A DNA stretch of 64,000 nucleotides from Miltochrista miniata (Eukaryota; Arthropoda; Insecta; Lepidoptera; Erebidae): contig OW121755.1 in assembly GCA_933228765.1 (NCBI GenBank), positions 17,287,684 to 17,351,683 of the forward strand, written 5' to 3'. The notes under the pieces are model-generated. The model made no database searches, was not told the DNA's origin, and saw nothing but the letters and a program-made list of their open reading frames with translations. Position 1 is the stretch's first letter, and the number at the start of each line of letters is the position of its first letter. This document shows, one piece after another, positions 1 through 12,600 of this stretch. Position numbers and translations under genes: made by a program.

Positions 1-2850
1 TCACGCCGGATGTCTATACCGAGGATCTCCAGGTTGTTCTTTAGTGGAACCGTAATGCTCTGAAGAGTGGGTAGGGGTAGAAATGCCGACTTCTTAGCTG
101 AAAACACACACGCCTATGTTTTTCTGGCAACGAACTCGACCAGGTTGTCTGAGCCCCATTGGGTAATGTGACCCAGGCCCCGGTCGAGACCCGCCACGAG
201 TTGCCGTCTCCGCTGGACGGCCAGAATAGCTCCCATGCAGAGTACTATCATCCGCATAACAATGAATGCACCCAAGGGACAGCATGTCATTGATATGCAG
301 AAGAAAGAGAGTTGGGGACAATACCGATCCCTGTGGTACTCCGGCATTTATCTGCAAAAAGCAGGAAGCCTGACCATCACAGAGAACCCGTATACGTCGC
401 CCGTGCAGGGAGCTGGCCACCCAACGGCACAACTGGGGCGATAAACCATATGTCTGCAGCTTGGAAAGAAGCGACGCATGCCATACCCTATCAAAGGCTT
501 TACAGATGTCTAGGCCAATAGCCAGAGATTCGCCGTGCCTCTCTATAGCCTCACCACAGGTGTGAGTTATGTAGGCTAGGAGGTCACCCGTTGATCGAGT
601 GATCCTCCAGATAGCGCATGAGCTGTTTGTTGATGATTAGCTCGAACACCTTGCAGATGACGGTGGTTACGGCTATGGGGCGATAGTTGGCCGGATCCGA
701 CCGATCCCCTTTCCTGGGGATCGGCTGGACGTTCGCCTCCTTCCAAGCCTCCGGCACTTCTCCCGACGAATAGGAAAGGCGATACAGGCGTGTTAGCGTT
801 GGAGATAATTCAGCTGCACACTTCTTTAGCACCACTGCCAGAATGCCATCAGGACCACTTGGTCAGCATTTCTGCTTTCTCTTGGGCCTTGTGACCCAGT
901 GATCCGTCAGGATAGCGCAGCGGCGGCAGCGAGGACTTGTAAAAGTTGGCCTGCACGGCTTTGGCCAGTTGCCAGTACCCACGGCTGCCCGTCGGATGTG
1001 ACGTGAGCTTCTGACCAAGCCGCGTGACGCGCTGGGTGTACGCTCTCTTGGAGGCTCTCTTACTGGACCTAGTGGCTCTGTTGTACGCTGCTTTGAGGCG
1101 GGCCACATTCGGGTCGCGCACAGCCCGAGCCCTGATCCAGGCGCGGTAAGCCACCTGTTTTTGTTGAACAGCTACGGCGCACTCACGCTCGAACCAGGGG
1201 TGGGCTTTGCGGATGCTGGCGACATCAGTGTATGGAATTTAGTATTTCATACCTTATGTAATCTCACCAGCAACCGCAGAGGCGCTTTCCGATGAAGTCC
1301 TCCCTGCAAAGCAGCGCTGACTCCACGGGACGGCTGCAAAGTATTCTCGTAGTTCGTCCCAGTCTGCTGACGAGTAGTGCCACAATCGCCGCGTCACCTC
1401 TACTGCCCTTGCAGGAGATGACACCTGCAGGCGGGCACTCACAACACAGTGGTCGGATTGACCCAGTGGGGCGCTAACCGACACACTGTACTATGCTGGA
1501 TAACTCGTCAGCAGTAAGTCCAGCAGGGCGGGTTCATGGTCTGACCTGTCCGGTATGCGTGTAATCCCGCGCACCACTTGGGTCAGACCATGAGAGAGTG
1601 CGAACGCGTGGGCGGCCCGTCCCGCTGGATCGATTCTGGGGTCCCCCCAGCCACTCAGTGTGGTGACCGTTGAAGTATCCCAGAAAAGCCACTTCAGCGT
1701 TCGGGAACCGCACCTGCGCGTCATCAGCCCCATCGCTGAGGTGCTGAAACAGCCTTGTCACCTCAGCTGTCCCTGTGTGGGGGCGATAGACACACACGTA
1801 GATCTGACTCATGGAGCCGTGATCCACGTGCAGCCAAAGAACGGGGAAGGAAGGGTTCTCAAGGCAGCGCAGCCGGCGACAGCAAACATACGCCCTAACG
1901 AACGCGCACACCCTGGCTTTATCTCGAAATTGTTCCTCGACGATATAGCCAGGGTAGCATAAAGTACGACTGATCGGCAGGGCGGCGTATTTGAGTCTCC
2001 GTTAGGAACAACACAGCTGGCCGTGCCGTCTCTAGATAGTGATGGACTACGTTGAGGTTGGCATGGAGTCCGCGGATGTTAGCGAACTCCACCTCAAACA
2101 GTACGTTACTGGGAGTAGTAGCGGCCGCTGTGGTACCTTTTTTTCTTTTTTGCGCTGCCATGATTGTTGGGAAAAGAAGGGAGACGTGAAGACGGAGCGA
2201 CATTTGCTGCAGCAGTGAGTGACAAGGTGTAGGGGCTAGCTTCATCTATGACTGTGTGGCGAGACGGAAGCCGACCCACGACAGGGCCCCAGTACCCGCC
2301 CCGAGTGTGGTCGCTGGGTCCCAGTCCGGTCACCATCCGGCACGACGAACCACATCGGGATTATGCGCGGCCTGGTGGGGCAGCCTCCCAGGGTGGTTAG
2401 TCCTAGTTGGGCCCCAGTACTATGCCGCGGGCGGCCAGCGGCAAAACCGTTTCTACGGGTCTCCCTGGCCGAAAGGTTGGCCCTCGTCAGCCACACTAGA
2501 ATCAGTTTAGTGCCTATTGGTCCCCCCCTGCTGCATCAAACATCGCCCCGGGCCCGGCTGTGCAGGTGCTGAACCCCGAACGCAACCCAACCGGGGCTGG
2601 GTTACTTGGCCCCCCAAGTAACCCAGCCCCGGTTATATAGCTGCACGGTGGTACCCCCCCCGGACCAACACTTTGTACCACCTGGCACCCACATGGGAGC
2701 CTTAGCCACCATGTGGGAACACAAATTTGCGGAGCCTCGTTCGTTGATTGGCAGGTGCACCACGTGCAGATGAGGTCGCTTGGGCCCCCGGAATTTGGTG
2801 GTGGTGGGGCCCCTTGCACCCAAAAATATAAAAACCTCAACCAGCCTTTG
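1..2850 (-). mobile_element. Non-LTR retrotransposon, copy A (decayed, continues past left edge)
   Basis: Reads on the minus strand as 5' region (about 2850-2250), endonuclease (2245-1250), linker (1154-850) and reverse transcriptase (835-1). The endonuclease pieces show an ANIRGLHANL start, LTETQ, and a decayed GYFNGHHTEW box where active enzymes have GDFN. The RT pieces show ANVQPIPRKGDRSDPANYRPIAV and the catalytic YADD (near 255-290, minus). The frame is broken several times, so no full ORF2 survives. The left edge of the window matches position about 3530 of copy B, so the 3' end lies outside. The style is that of the R1/Jockey/I group; I cannot name the family. Confidence 0.85.
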
Positions 2851-4458
2851 CTTTTTTTTTTCATTTTTTTTTAATATTTAGCTCGCCAAATTGACGTCGC
2901 CACCAGCCTGATGGAAAGCCGTGGCGCATCCAGCGATTGGGAGCTACTTCTGACAGTGGTCCTCAAGTTGGCGGCCTTGTGATGTGCCACTTCACGCTTC
3001 TCTTGAAGTACCCGGCATTGTAAAATGAGGGAAACACGTGTGCGGGCAAGTCGTTCCAGGTTTTTATAGTTCGACAGCGAAACGATCTTTTGAAACGCTC
3101 TGTTCTGGCGAAGATTCTCTCCACTGTGTATGAGAGGCATCTCTGCCCGGCACGCGTTGTTCGGGATCGGAAAGGAGAGGGTGAGAGGGTGAGATCAGGT
3201 TGAAGAGCTCTTCAGAACATTCGCCGTGATACATTCGGTAGAAGGCAGCCAAGGACGCTATGGTTCTTCGCTGCGCCAACGGTTCAAGGTCTTCCGTCAC
3301 CTCAGGGCAAACGATTATTCGGATAGCACGTCTTTGCATCAAGCGCGTCTAGCAAGTACTTCGCGGAGTCATCCATAAGATGAGAACAGTATTCGTCGCA
3401 GGGGCGAATCTGCGTCTTGTACAGTAAACATCTCTGATGTGGCGTGAAGTACCGTCTCACCTTATTTAGGGCTCCTAATTACGCGAGGCCAGCCCAATAC
3501 ACCGCTCTATGTAGTTTTTGTGATTGAGCTCACGCCGGACGTCTATACCGAGGATCTCCAGGTTGTCCTTTAGTGGAACCGTAATGCTCTGAAGAGTGGG
3601 TAGGGGTAGAAATGGGGACTTCTAAGCTGTAAACGCACACGACTGTGTTTTCCCGGCATTGAACTTGACCAGGTTGTCTGAACCCCATTGCGCAATGTGA
3701 CCCAGTTCCCGGTCGAGATCCGCCACGAGTTGCTGTCTCTTCTCTTCCACGTCGTGTCGCCCATCCACTGGACTGCCAGAATAGCTCCCATGTGGATGAT
3801 AGTACTCTGGTACTAGCATCCGCATAACAATGACTGCACCCAAGGGACAGCATATGTCATTGATATGCAGAAGAAAGAGATTTGGGGACAATACCGATCC
3901 CTGTGGTACTCCGGCATTTACCTGCAAGAAGCCGGAAGCCTGACCATCACAGAGAACCCGTATACGTCGCCCGTGAGGAAACTGACCAACCAGCGGCACA
4001 ACTGAGGCGACAGACCCTATGCCGGCAGCTTGGAAAGAAGTGACGCATGCCATACCCTATCAAAGGCTTTAGAGATGTCTAGGCCAATAGCCAGAGATTC
4101 GCCGTGCCTCTCCATAGCCTCACCCCAGGTGTGTGTTATATACGCTAGGAGGCCACCCGTTGATCGTTTCGGCCTAAAGCCGTATTGACGATCGCTAATT
4201 AGCGAGTGATCCATTAGATAGCGCATGAGCTGCTTGTTAATAATCAGCTCGAACACCTTGCAGATGACGGTGGTTACGGCTATGGGGCGATAGTCGGCCG
4301 GATCCGACCGATCCCCTTTCTTGGGAATCGGCTGGACGTTCGCCTCCTTCCACTTCTCCTGACGAATAGGAAAGGCTATACAGGCGTGTTAGCGTTGGAG
4401 ACAATTCGGCTGCACACTTCCTCAGCACCACCGCCGGAATGCCATCAGGACCACTGGC
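2851..4458 (-). mobile_element. Non-LTR retrotransposon, copy B (5'-truncated, decayed)
   Basis: Second copy of the same element, lying upstream and in the same orientation as copy A. Homology starts at about 4458, where it diverges abruptly from copy A, which indicates 5' truncation. It runs through RT motifs (GFRPKRSTGGLLAYI, ISKAFDRVWH, GVPQGSVLSP) to the post-RT region (MMQRRAIRIIVCPEV, 3342-3064) and ends in an A-rich tail seen as T runs at about 2850-2875. The catalytic YADD box reads YADA here (near 3820), so the polymerase is dead. Its tail abuts the presumed 5' region of copy A, giving a head-to-tail tandem. Confidence 0.85.
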
Positions 4459-5442
4459 TTTCCGCTTTCCTTTCTTTCTATTCTTTATAAAAAAAAAGAA
4501 GTGTATTTGGGGTCATAATTGCTCTTTATACGCATACATGATATTGTCAAGTTCGGTGGACTCTATACCGATATGTTTGTCACAATCTTTGGTAAGTTCA
4601 TTATGGCACTCGCAGGGATACATCATTTTTTAAGATTAGACTAGTACATTTCATTTTACTTGACTGTTCTGTTCCACAATATTTATTTATAAATCTGACC
4701 GGTATACAGACACTTTCGGTTGGTATCAAAAAATACATGTGTTTTTTTTACATCTCCCTGGTTCGATTCCCGGCTCAAGCAGGTGATTTTTAAAAAATCT
4801 TTAAATGCAATTCGACTTACTTTTGAAAATAAAGGAATGTTTCCTTTCAGCAAAACTTGCTATTATCAATATTAAGGGTACTTTACGTCCAACTAGCGTC
4901 TAAATTCCATCCTGTATAATAAAAAATAAGTATTCAACTTGTTTAGACAATGAAACTGGCGAATGGCGAGTGGTACTTTCATGTAGAATTGAACACTAAA
5001 TAATTCAATTCAAAATGAAAGTATCGCTGATTTTAACCCTATATTTGGGTTTTTACCTGGGTTTAAATCCGTTTCCTCCCAAAAGACCCGGTTTTAACCC
5101 ATTTCCACCCATTAGTTTTAACCTTCTGCCCATCTCTAATCGTGAGTATCGTACTCGTCCAACTTCGCGAGTAATGTGGAGGAAGCATTAGAGGGGAGAG
5201 GTTGGGATTTGGGAAGCCCTGCATTAATCACAGGCCAGCACAGCACAGTTAGCTCCAGTAACCTCAACATCATAGATTTAGTTCGCTGCCAGCTTATAAA
5301 CTATTAAATATTTTCGACTTGGAAAAAAAATACTTTAGCATACTTTCACCCAAAAAGCTCAAGAAAAAAAAATCTAATGACATATTGACATTGACATTGG
5401 CAGTGACACTGACATTTAATATCACGCCGATGCTGGCCTGAC
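4459..5442. other. AT-rich spacer with SINE relic
   Basis: No gene seen. A short tRNA-like B box (GGTTCGATTCCCGGCTC, near 4752) followed by T/A runs looks like a SINE remnant. At 5030-5125 there are degenerate repeats of TTTAACCC and CCCATTTCCACCC, words that recur in the composite repeat near 47290-47360. Confidence 0.5.
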
Positions 5443-5450
5443 ATGACAGC

Positions 5451-6495
5451 TAGGGATGAAATATCGTATAAAAAAAATATCGATATTGGAATATCGATAT
5501 TTTTCAAAATGAAAAATCGATATTGAAAATATCGATGTTTATAAACGATATATCGATATTGATGAACGATATATCGATATATCGATTTTTTTGCTGCTTT
5601 TGTTGTTTTTTTTTTAAGAATAATGATCGGACGGAAATAACCTTGATTATTCTACTTTTGTTCATAACTCCGCTTTTTTTTAACCGATTGCCATGGAACA
5701 AAACTCAGATTTAAGCTTAACAAGATCTCTCTTTTAAAAAACGTATGACTTTCCGTTCAGTAGTATTTGCGTCCATAGCGAAAAAAAAAGGCTTAAGGAA
5801 CAACAGACAAGAATTAATAAAAACGTTATGTGCAGTATCGTTCGTTAAGATATTATAATTCAAGTATTATTTTTTAAATATCTCCGTTGTACAGACACGA
5901 CCACTTTACACTTTAATAATACGAGTAGTATAGACAGAAAACACTCAAACTTTGAAAAATGTATTTGGCCGATTGTCTTACCCGGGAATCGAACCCAAGT
6001 AAGACAATCAGCCAAATACCTCAGCGTAGCAGTCGCATGCACTATCACTCCGCCACCGTCGCAATGGCAGCCATACAGCCTAGTGTTAAGTTTATATTTT
6101 AACATTTTTATAGTTTTGGTAATTCAAATTAGATAGCTAAAATAAAACAATCTATCAATCAAATCTGGATGTAGGCCTTTCCAAATTTACGCCACAATTC
6201 ACTTGTAAATAACACATGAAATTAATTTCATCTTAACCCAAATCTTTTATTTAAAATATTCAATTATTTATAATTTTTGAATGAGGTAGTAATCGCTCAT
6301 AACGAAATCATCTCACGCTCTAAAATAAACCGTCGAAATTTTGAGTTTCAATATGGATATTAAAATATCGATACTTCGCTCATGAAGAACTATATATCGT
6401 CGATATTTTTGATTCCGATATCGATACTAAAATATCGATATTTATAACCGATATGTCGATATTTCAAAAATATCGATATATCGTTTGCATCCCTA
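5451..6495. mobile_element. hAT-like non-autonomous element, 1045 bp, TSD ATGACAGC
   Basis: Ends are TAGGGATG and CATCCCTA. The element is flanked by a perfect 8-bp direct repeat ATGACAGC (5443-5450 and 6496-6503), the target-site length of hAT transposons. Both subterminal zones (about 5460-5590 and 6350-6485) are dense arrays of ATATCGAT-type palindromic words; the middle has no transposase frame. The centre carries a tRNA-like SINE piece. It lies about 170 bp upstream of the BRCC3 start codon, so it may sit in or next to that promoter. Confidence 0.85.
5940..6085 (-). mobile_element. tRNA-like SINE fragment nested in hAT-like element
   Basis: On the minus strand the sequence has a tRNA-like head (GGTGGCGGAGTGATAGTGC) and a B box (GGGTTCGATTCCCGGG), the RNA polymerase III promoter layout of tRNA-derived SINEs. 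The GTCTTAC/GTAAGAC words around the B box form a short internal inverted repeat. No free-standing tRNA can be folded from it. Confidence 0.6.
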
Positions 6496-6665
6496 ATGAC
6501 AGCTGACAGAAAACTTGAGGATAAATTCGAGTTTTTGTGCGATTGATTTAAAATAAATAAGTACCTATATTTTAATGTTGATGTAAATAAAACACATATT
6601 ATTACTTATCAAAACTGTGACCGTAATTTCCTTGAACACATTTACCTGACTAAACGTTTTATAGA

Positions 6666-9600
6666 ATGTTAAAAAAAGTTTTGCTTTCTCCAGACGTTGC
6701 TCTGGTGTGTGTTCAACATGCTTTATCCACGGAAAAAGAAGAAATAATGGGATTGCTTATTGGACAGGTATGGCTAACAAATTTATTTATGTTCCCACTC
6801 GGTCTCAGGACCCTGTTCTGAGACCTATGAGAAAATACAGAAGCAAGAAAATCAAGACTGAAGAAGATAGTTTACTAGGCTGAAGCACTGGGAATTGTAA
6901 GATCAATATATTACCAATGGAGAGCTTCGGTTGTAAACCAGACAAGTACTCCTTTTGATTTAGTAATTTTTCTGAACAATGCATTACAGGTAGAAGGTAA
7001 GCGCTGCCAGCTTCCCTTTGCAGCTGCCAGTGTTTCTCTATTGAACAATTAAAACTTAGAATGTTTTCTAAGTTTTAAGCTAGTTGTCACCATGGCATCA
7101 TAAAACACTTGATTGCAGCTGATTAAAGAGGTTTTTTATCCTAATGATATCCATCTTAGCCCTGCTGGAATTTTTTTAAAGAATAATTCTTTATTTTGTA
7201 AACAGGTCCATGATGATGGTGCATTGGTGTCAGTCGTATCTTCTGTCATATTAAGACGCTTAGATAAAAAACCTGACCGTGTAGAAATATCAGAAGAGCA
7301 ATTGGTGCAAGCTACATTACGTGCAGAAGAATTAGCAGCTGAAGTAAACAGACCTCTCAGAGTAGTTGGGTGGTATCATTCACATCCTCATATTACAGTT
7401 TGGCCATCTCATGTTGGTAAGTGCTTTAAGCAATACCAAATGTTTTTTACTGTTGAGAAGCTACACTATCTCCGGGTAACATATTCCCACAGGAACCAGA
7501 ACAATGCAGGTGAACCGCATGACGTCTGCTAGTTATAAGTATAGCTAGATTACATTACTGAGTCCTTACCCAAAGGCTTTTTTTTTTTTTTTTTTTTTTT
7601 TTAACGTGAGGGAAAATCCTCGTAGGATGCTATGCCGGACTCTTACCGACTAAAAAACCTCACGTAACGCCCAACAGCCTATGGTTGAGAGCCCCGGGTA
7701 AGCCCTCAGGAAGGATGTCCCGTGACTCCCAACAGACCTACGGCCGCCAATGCGGCCTCGCCCAGGGGGTGGTTCGGGTGCAATCCCGCGTCTATGGGGG
7801 GTTTCGGGTGTGACCCCGCTTCTAAGGGGGGGCGTGCGTGAGTGCTCACGTCACGCTGCCGTCATGGGCCTGCTTCTGTACGGACGGTGAGCGGCCCTCT
7901 CACCGTCCTCAGACCCCCGGTCATGGAGGCCGATAGTCCTCAGCGAAGACACGTCGGCGGCGCCCAGGGCGCCGACTGCGAAACTCGGGTGGGAGAGTTC
8001 TCTCCCGCACCCGGCCCGCCGCTTACCCAAAGGCTAAAAGTAATCCCTATGTTATAAGAGACATAGTACTACCTACATCAAGATTATATTGTTTTTGGGC
8101 AAGGATGAGTTGTGTTCTAGTCATTATCAGTACAGTATATTACAAATAAATTCATTTAATTCCATAATTTCAGATTTAGCCACCCAGTCAATGTATCAAA
8201 GGATGGATTCCAGTTTTGTTGGAATTATTTTTGCCGTATTTCTTACTGATCAATCTACAAAAGCCCCTATGGTAAGTCATAGAAGGCACTGCTTTGAATG
8301 TATTCATTATAATCATTATGTATTTTGTTAAGATAATCTGAGTTTTAATTTTTAGAGATTAAAGGTCAAAGCCCACTTTAACGACTCCGCTTCCAGCCGG
8401 CCAAAATAATATAATTCAAATATAGGCCTTAAACATTGCTCTTTAGATATATTTTACTTTAGATACATTAGAGCTTACCGCCGTCAGACTGCTCGGGAAT
8501 GGACGCCTCGCTGGGTGTGCGTTGTAGACGAGCGGTCAGCGCGGTGCCCGCGCGCTTACTGCTAGCGGTCGCCGCACCGGCACCGATCACGAACTGTGTC
8601 TATTGCGAAAGGCGAGAGCGGTCGGCGGGTGGACAGCTGGCCGTCTGCTAGCTGTCGCCGCGTGGACTGCTGGGTGCGTGCTAGGCTTGCTAGCTGTCGC
8701 CGCGTAGACTGCGAGCAGTAGCCTTCTTTTATAGTCCGGTACGAGAAAGTTATAAAGTTCCTATAATTCTAAAGTTGGTTTTTTTTTTTTACAGTGTGTG
8801 AGGTAGGTATATATAATGCTACTGTAGCGTTTTCTAACAGATCTGAGGTCGGGGCTAGGTATAGTTTAGGTATTTGTACGTCAATTCTATAACTGATAAG
8901 ATATTGAATTAGAGATAAAAATCTTTGCGCTATGGTGTTAAGCTAATAATTGCCGATATATATTTACATTTTCTAACAATTTCACCCACGGGTTTACCCG
9001 TAAATTACAAGAAATGATTTTTAGGGCCTAGCTCAGTGACAAAAATATTACAGTCTATAAAACAAACGTATTGTAACGTGGAATTCATAAATAAATGCAC
9101 GAAACGAAATTCTAACAAATTACTCCACATACTTTTTTGTTTTCATTAATCTTATCTTTTATAATCGATTACTGCTTAAATAAAATATTAGAGATATTAG
9201 AGTTTGTTGCTACTGTTCCTTAAATATCTAACAAGAATAATACAAAAAATTCTAACACATTAGTCAGTGAATTAAAAAATAAAAAGAGTTTTCTATAAAA
9301 TATTATCCCCGCAGTCTGCGCGGGTAAGGAGGGGGTTCGCAGTGCCAGTCGCTAGGATCAAGTATAACCCAGTCGTATCGTCTAAGTAGGTATCGTATCG
9401 TTGCGCGCCGCTATTTACATAATAAATTGTTTGTTATTTGTTTGTTTTTATAATGACGTTGCAGTGGTGTAACTAATTAACTGCTAGGCGCAGCTTGTGG
9501 CGCAGCGGTCAGGTGACCACAAATATTTTAACTTTCTAGTAATAAAACAGTCAAGTGCGACTGGGACTCACGCACTAAGGGTTCCGTACAAAATTGACGA

Positions 9601-12600
9601 CTTTAAAAACTATTACTATCTATCCCACTGGAAAACTGACGTCAACGGTATCTTCCCATTCGCCTACCTACACATAGATTGCTACCAGGTGGCAATTGGG
9701 AATAAAATTCCCATTTGCCATCAAGTGCGTATTGGGAATTTATTGCCCCCACTTTAACTCTGCGTTGTTGTTTGATTTTCCGGTTTTCCTTTCCACTTGA
9801 GACGGTCATTATGCGTGAAAAATAGGTTTTATGATAACAGAAGATACTTACCTGGTTAAACTTTTTTGCGGCGTGGTGTTTTATATTTAACAGTCCAGTC
9901 TTGATTCTTTCGAATAATTATTATAATAAACAATTTTTTTAAACTAGTTGTCATCTGACTATGCTATGCTTGGGAAAATTTCAGGGATAACTTGTCTACT
10001 AATGCCGAAATGGAACTACTCCTAGTATCAAGTATCTCTTAAGTATAGTGTCTCTTAGCCCGACTTTATTTTACTGTTGAGACGCTGGAAAGGCAAACTG
10101 CATTAACAGCCAATTTGGTCGAATATGAGTTATATAAACCGTTAGAATCGCCTGATTTTTCTCTTTCGAATGGTCTAGGTAACGATTTAATCTGAGCACT
10201 TTGGTGGTCGTTGAGACACCGGTGATTTTCGATATTTTAGTATATTTTTGTGTTTTAAATCCACTCAATTTTTGATTTTGGTTCATAAAGCGCCCATGAC
10301 AGCAGCTAAATACTGATAAGTCATTTAGCCTCCACATGATTTAAAAAATCATTATTTTAAAACATTTAGCCATTCCATTTTTAGAAATTTTCACGGCATA
10401 AAACATTTTAGTGGTTGGTTATTATTATAGAATTTCAAAATAAGTCAATTTACTGGTCAATAAATTTTAGTTTATTGTCGTATAAAGCCTTTTACCTTCC
10501 TTCTAATTGTAAAAATTAGGACGTTAAACCAATTTTGTCGATGGCCCTTACTAATAAATTGGTCGATAACACAATTTTACCTGAATTTATTTTGATGTGT
10601 TTAGAGCACATAAGCTACTCTGCTTAATGCAAAATTCATTTTATTAGTGTGATAAAACCACCAAAAAAGAAAGACAAATATAAAACACTGGCGGTTAGAC
10701 TATACGTCAAGGTCCTCGTTTGCAGTTAGACCGCGGCTGTTAGCTAAGAGCCAAACGTTCTGTGGGTACTTCAGCCACCTATACGGTATAAAACTGGGAG
10801 ACTACACCCATTGTCACTAGTCATAATTGACTAGTGACAACGGGTGTCATCTTCCACGATTATAACGAATGCTAATTTCTGGACATTTGCGAAGGCGAAT
10901 ATCTGCAGCCGATATTTGCACAAATGCGAAAACCTACTTATTGAATTCCAAAGGACCATGAGACAAATTGGGCTCAGTGTCCAACAGAGTTATATCATAT
11001 GCCGTTGTAAGGATTTGGTTTGTACTAAAATTGTTACTACCAGCACCATCTTCAATTCCATTGCAGAAAAAAGATATGCACCTAAATAGGTTTTGCGTAA
11101 AAAGCTAATTATTAGAGTCATAAAACTTATTGTAACTATATACCATGCCTCTTACCATGAGGTACGGGCGCCCCCACGGGTTCCGCTCCAGAGTCTCCAT
11201 CAGCTCTTCGCGGCCCAATTTTTTGGACCACTTGATGGCGGTCTGGAGGGCCCTCTTTGCCTCCTTGTACCCATCGTAGAGCTCCGTGTCTCGGGCTGCC
11301 GCATCGTCTGGGCGGCGACGCCTCCGGCGGAACCTGGTGTACCGGCGGCGCGCGGTAACGCGCAATGATGAATGACAATGAATAAATGAATATGAATATG
11401 AATATGAAAACGCAATCCGCGCGCAACTTCCGCGATTTCTGGCGTCCACCAGTACACCTGCTTCCTCGCCGGTCTGGGCCTAGCCCTGGGCATCGCCGCA
11501 TCGCAGATGTGCGACATGGCTCTCCCGAACCACTACACCTCGGTATCAACATCGGCAGGCCTGTCCGCTATCGGAATCCAGGACTGCACGATGGCCGCCT
11601 CCAGGAAAGCCTCCCGATCAAGGCGATGGAGTGCCCAACGCGGTTCCGGGGGATTCGCGATTGCTGGCCGCAGGTTAGGTGGAGGGGAGACGTCGAACCG
11701 AATATATCGGTGATCTGACGACGTCTCCTCCTCCTCCACCACGCGCCATCCCTGGACACGGCGGGCGATCTCAGGGGTCGCAAACGAAACGTCTATGACC
11801 GAGCTAACAGGTAGACGCACAGTAGGAAGTTGTGCTCATACCATTTCAATAATATGGTATCTAGGGTTAGGCAGGCACATACAATTTAATCCACCGGCAG
11901 GACATTCAGACGATATTATTATTGATATTGATTGAAATGTTAATAAAAATGATTTTAACTGTTAGGAGCTGTTTTATTTTTTATGTATACATTAAACATG
12001 GAATTAAAACTTGTTAAAGATGTCAATCAACAAAACCTACAATGCCATAACAGCACTACTTTTTAGTTTATTTATGGCTGGAGAAAAATGTTTATAGCAA
12101 AATAACCCCATGGATTATTTGCAAAAATGAGTTTAAATCTTTATGTTTAGTGCTTTACAAGTATATTCAAAGTGATCTCATCTCTGTTGGTGGGTGAGCC
12201 CAGGCTTCATACATTTTACATTCATACATTTTCCGTTAGAGATGTCGATCAACAAAACCTACAATGCCATAACAGCACTACTTTTTAGTTTATTTATGGT
12301 CGGAGAAAAATGTTTATAGCAAAATAACCCCATGGATTATTCGCAAAAATGAGTTTAAATCTTTATATTTAGTGCTTTACAAGTATATTCAAAGTGATCT
12401 CATCTCTGTTGGTGGGTGAGCCCAGGCTTCATACATTTTTGCCCATGGTCCTTTGCGTCACTTCACTTCACACGTTACAAAAATTGATTAAATTATAAAA
12501 GTATATTTATTAGTATTGCAGCTAACGGGATATTTTCCATGTGTTATTGAGAATATTTGATATTTCGGCATATGGTCAGTATGTGCATCTTTATCACAAA

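Noticed and set aside
2514..2864. 116-codon minus-strand frame with Pro/Gly-rich translation
   Set aside because: Composition follows the GC-rich 5' region of the retrotransposon; no domain or conserved motif, so not called as a gene.
11093..11720. Plus-strand open frames opposite the R1-type fragment
   Set aside because: They are mirror frames of the minus-strand coding relic, caused by its GC-rich codons.
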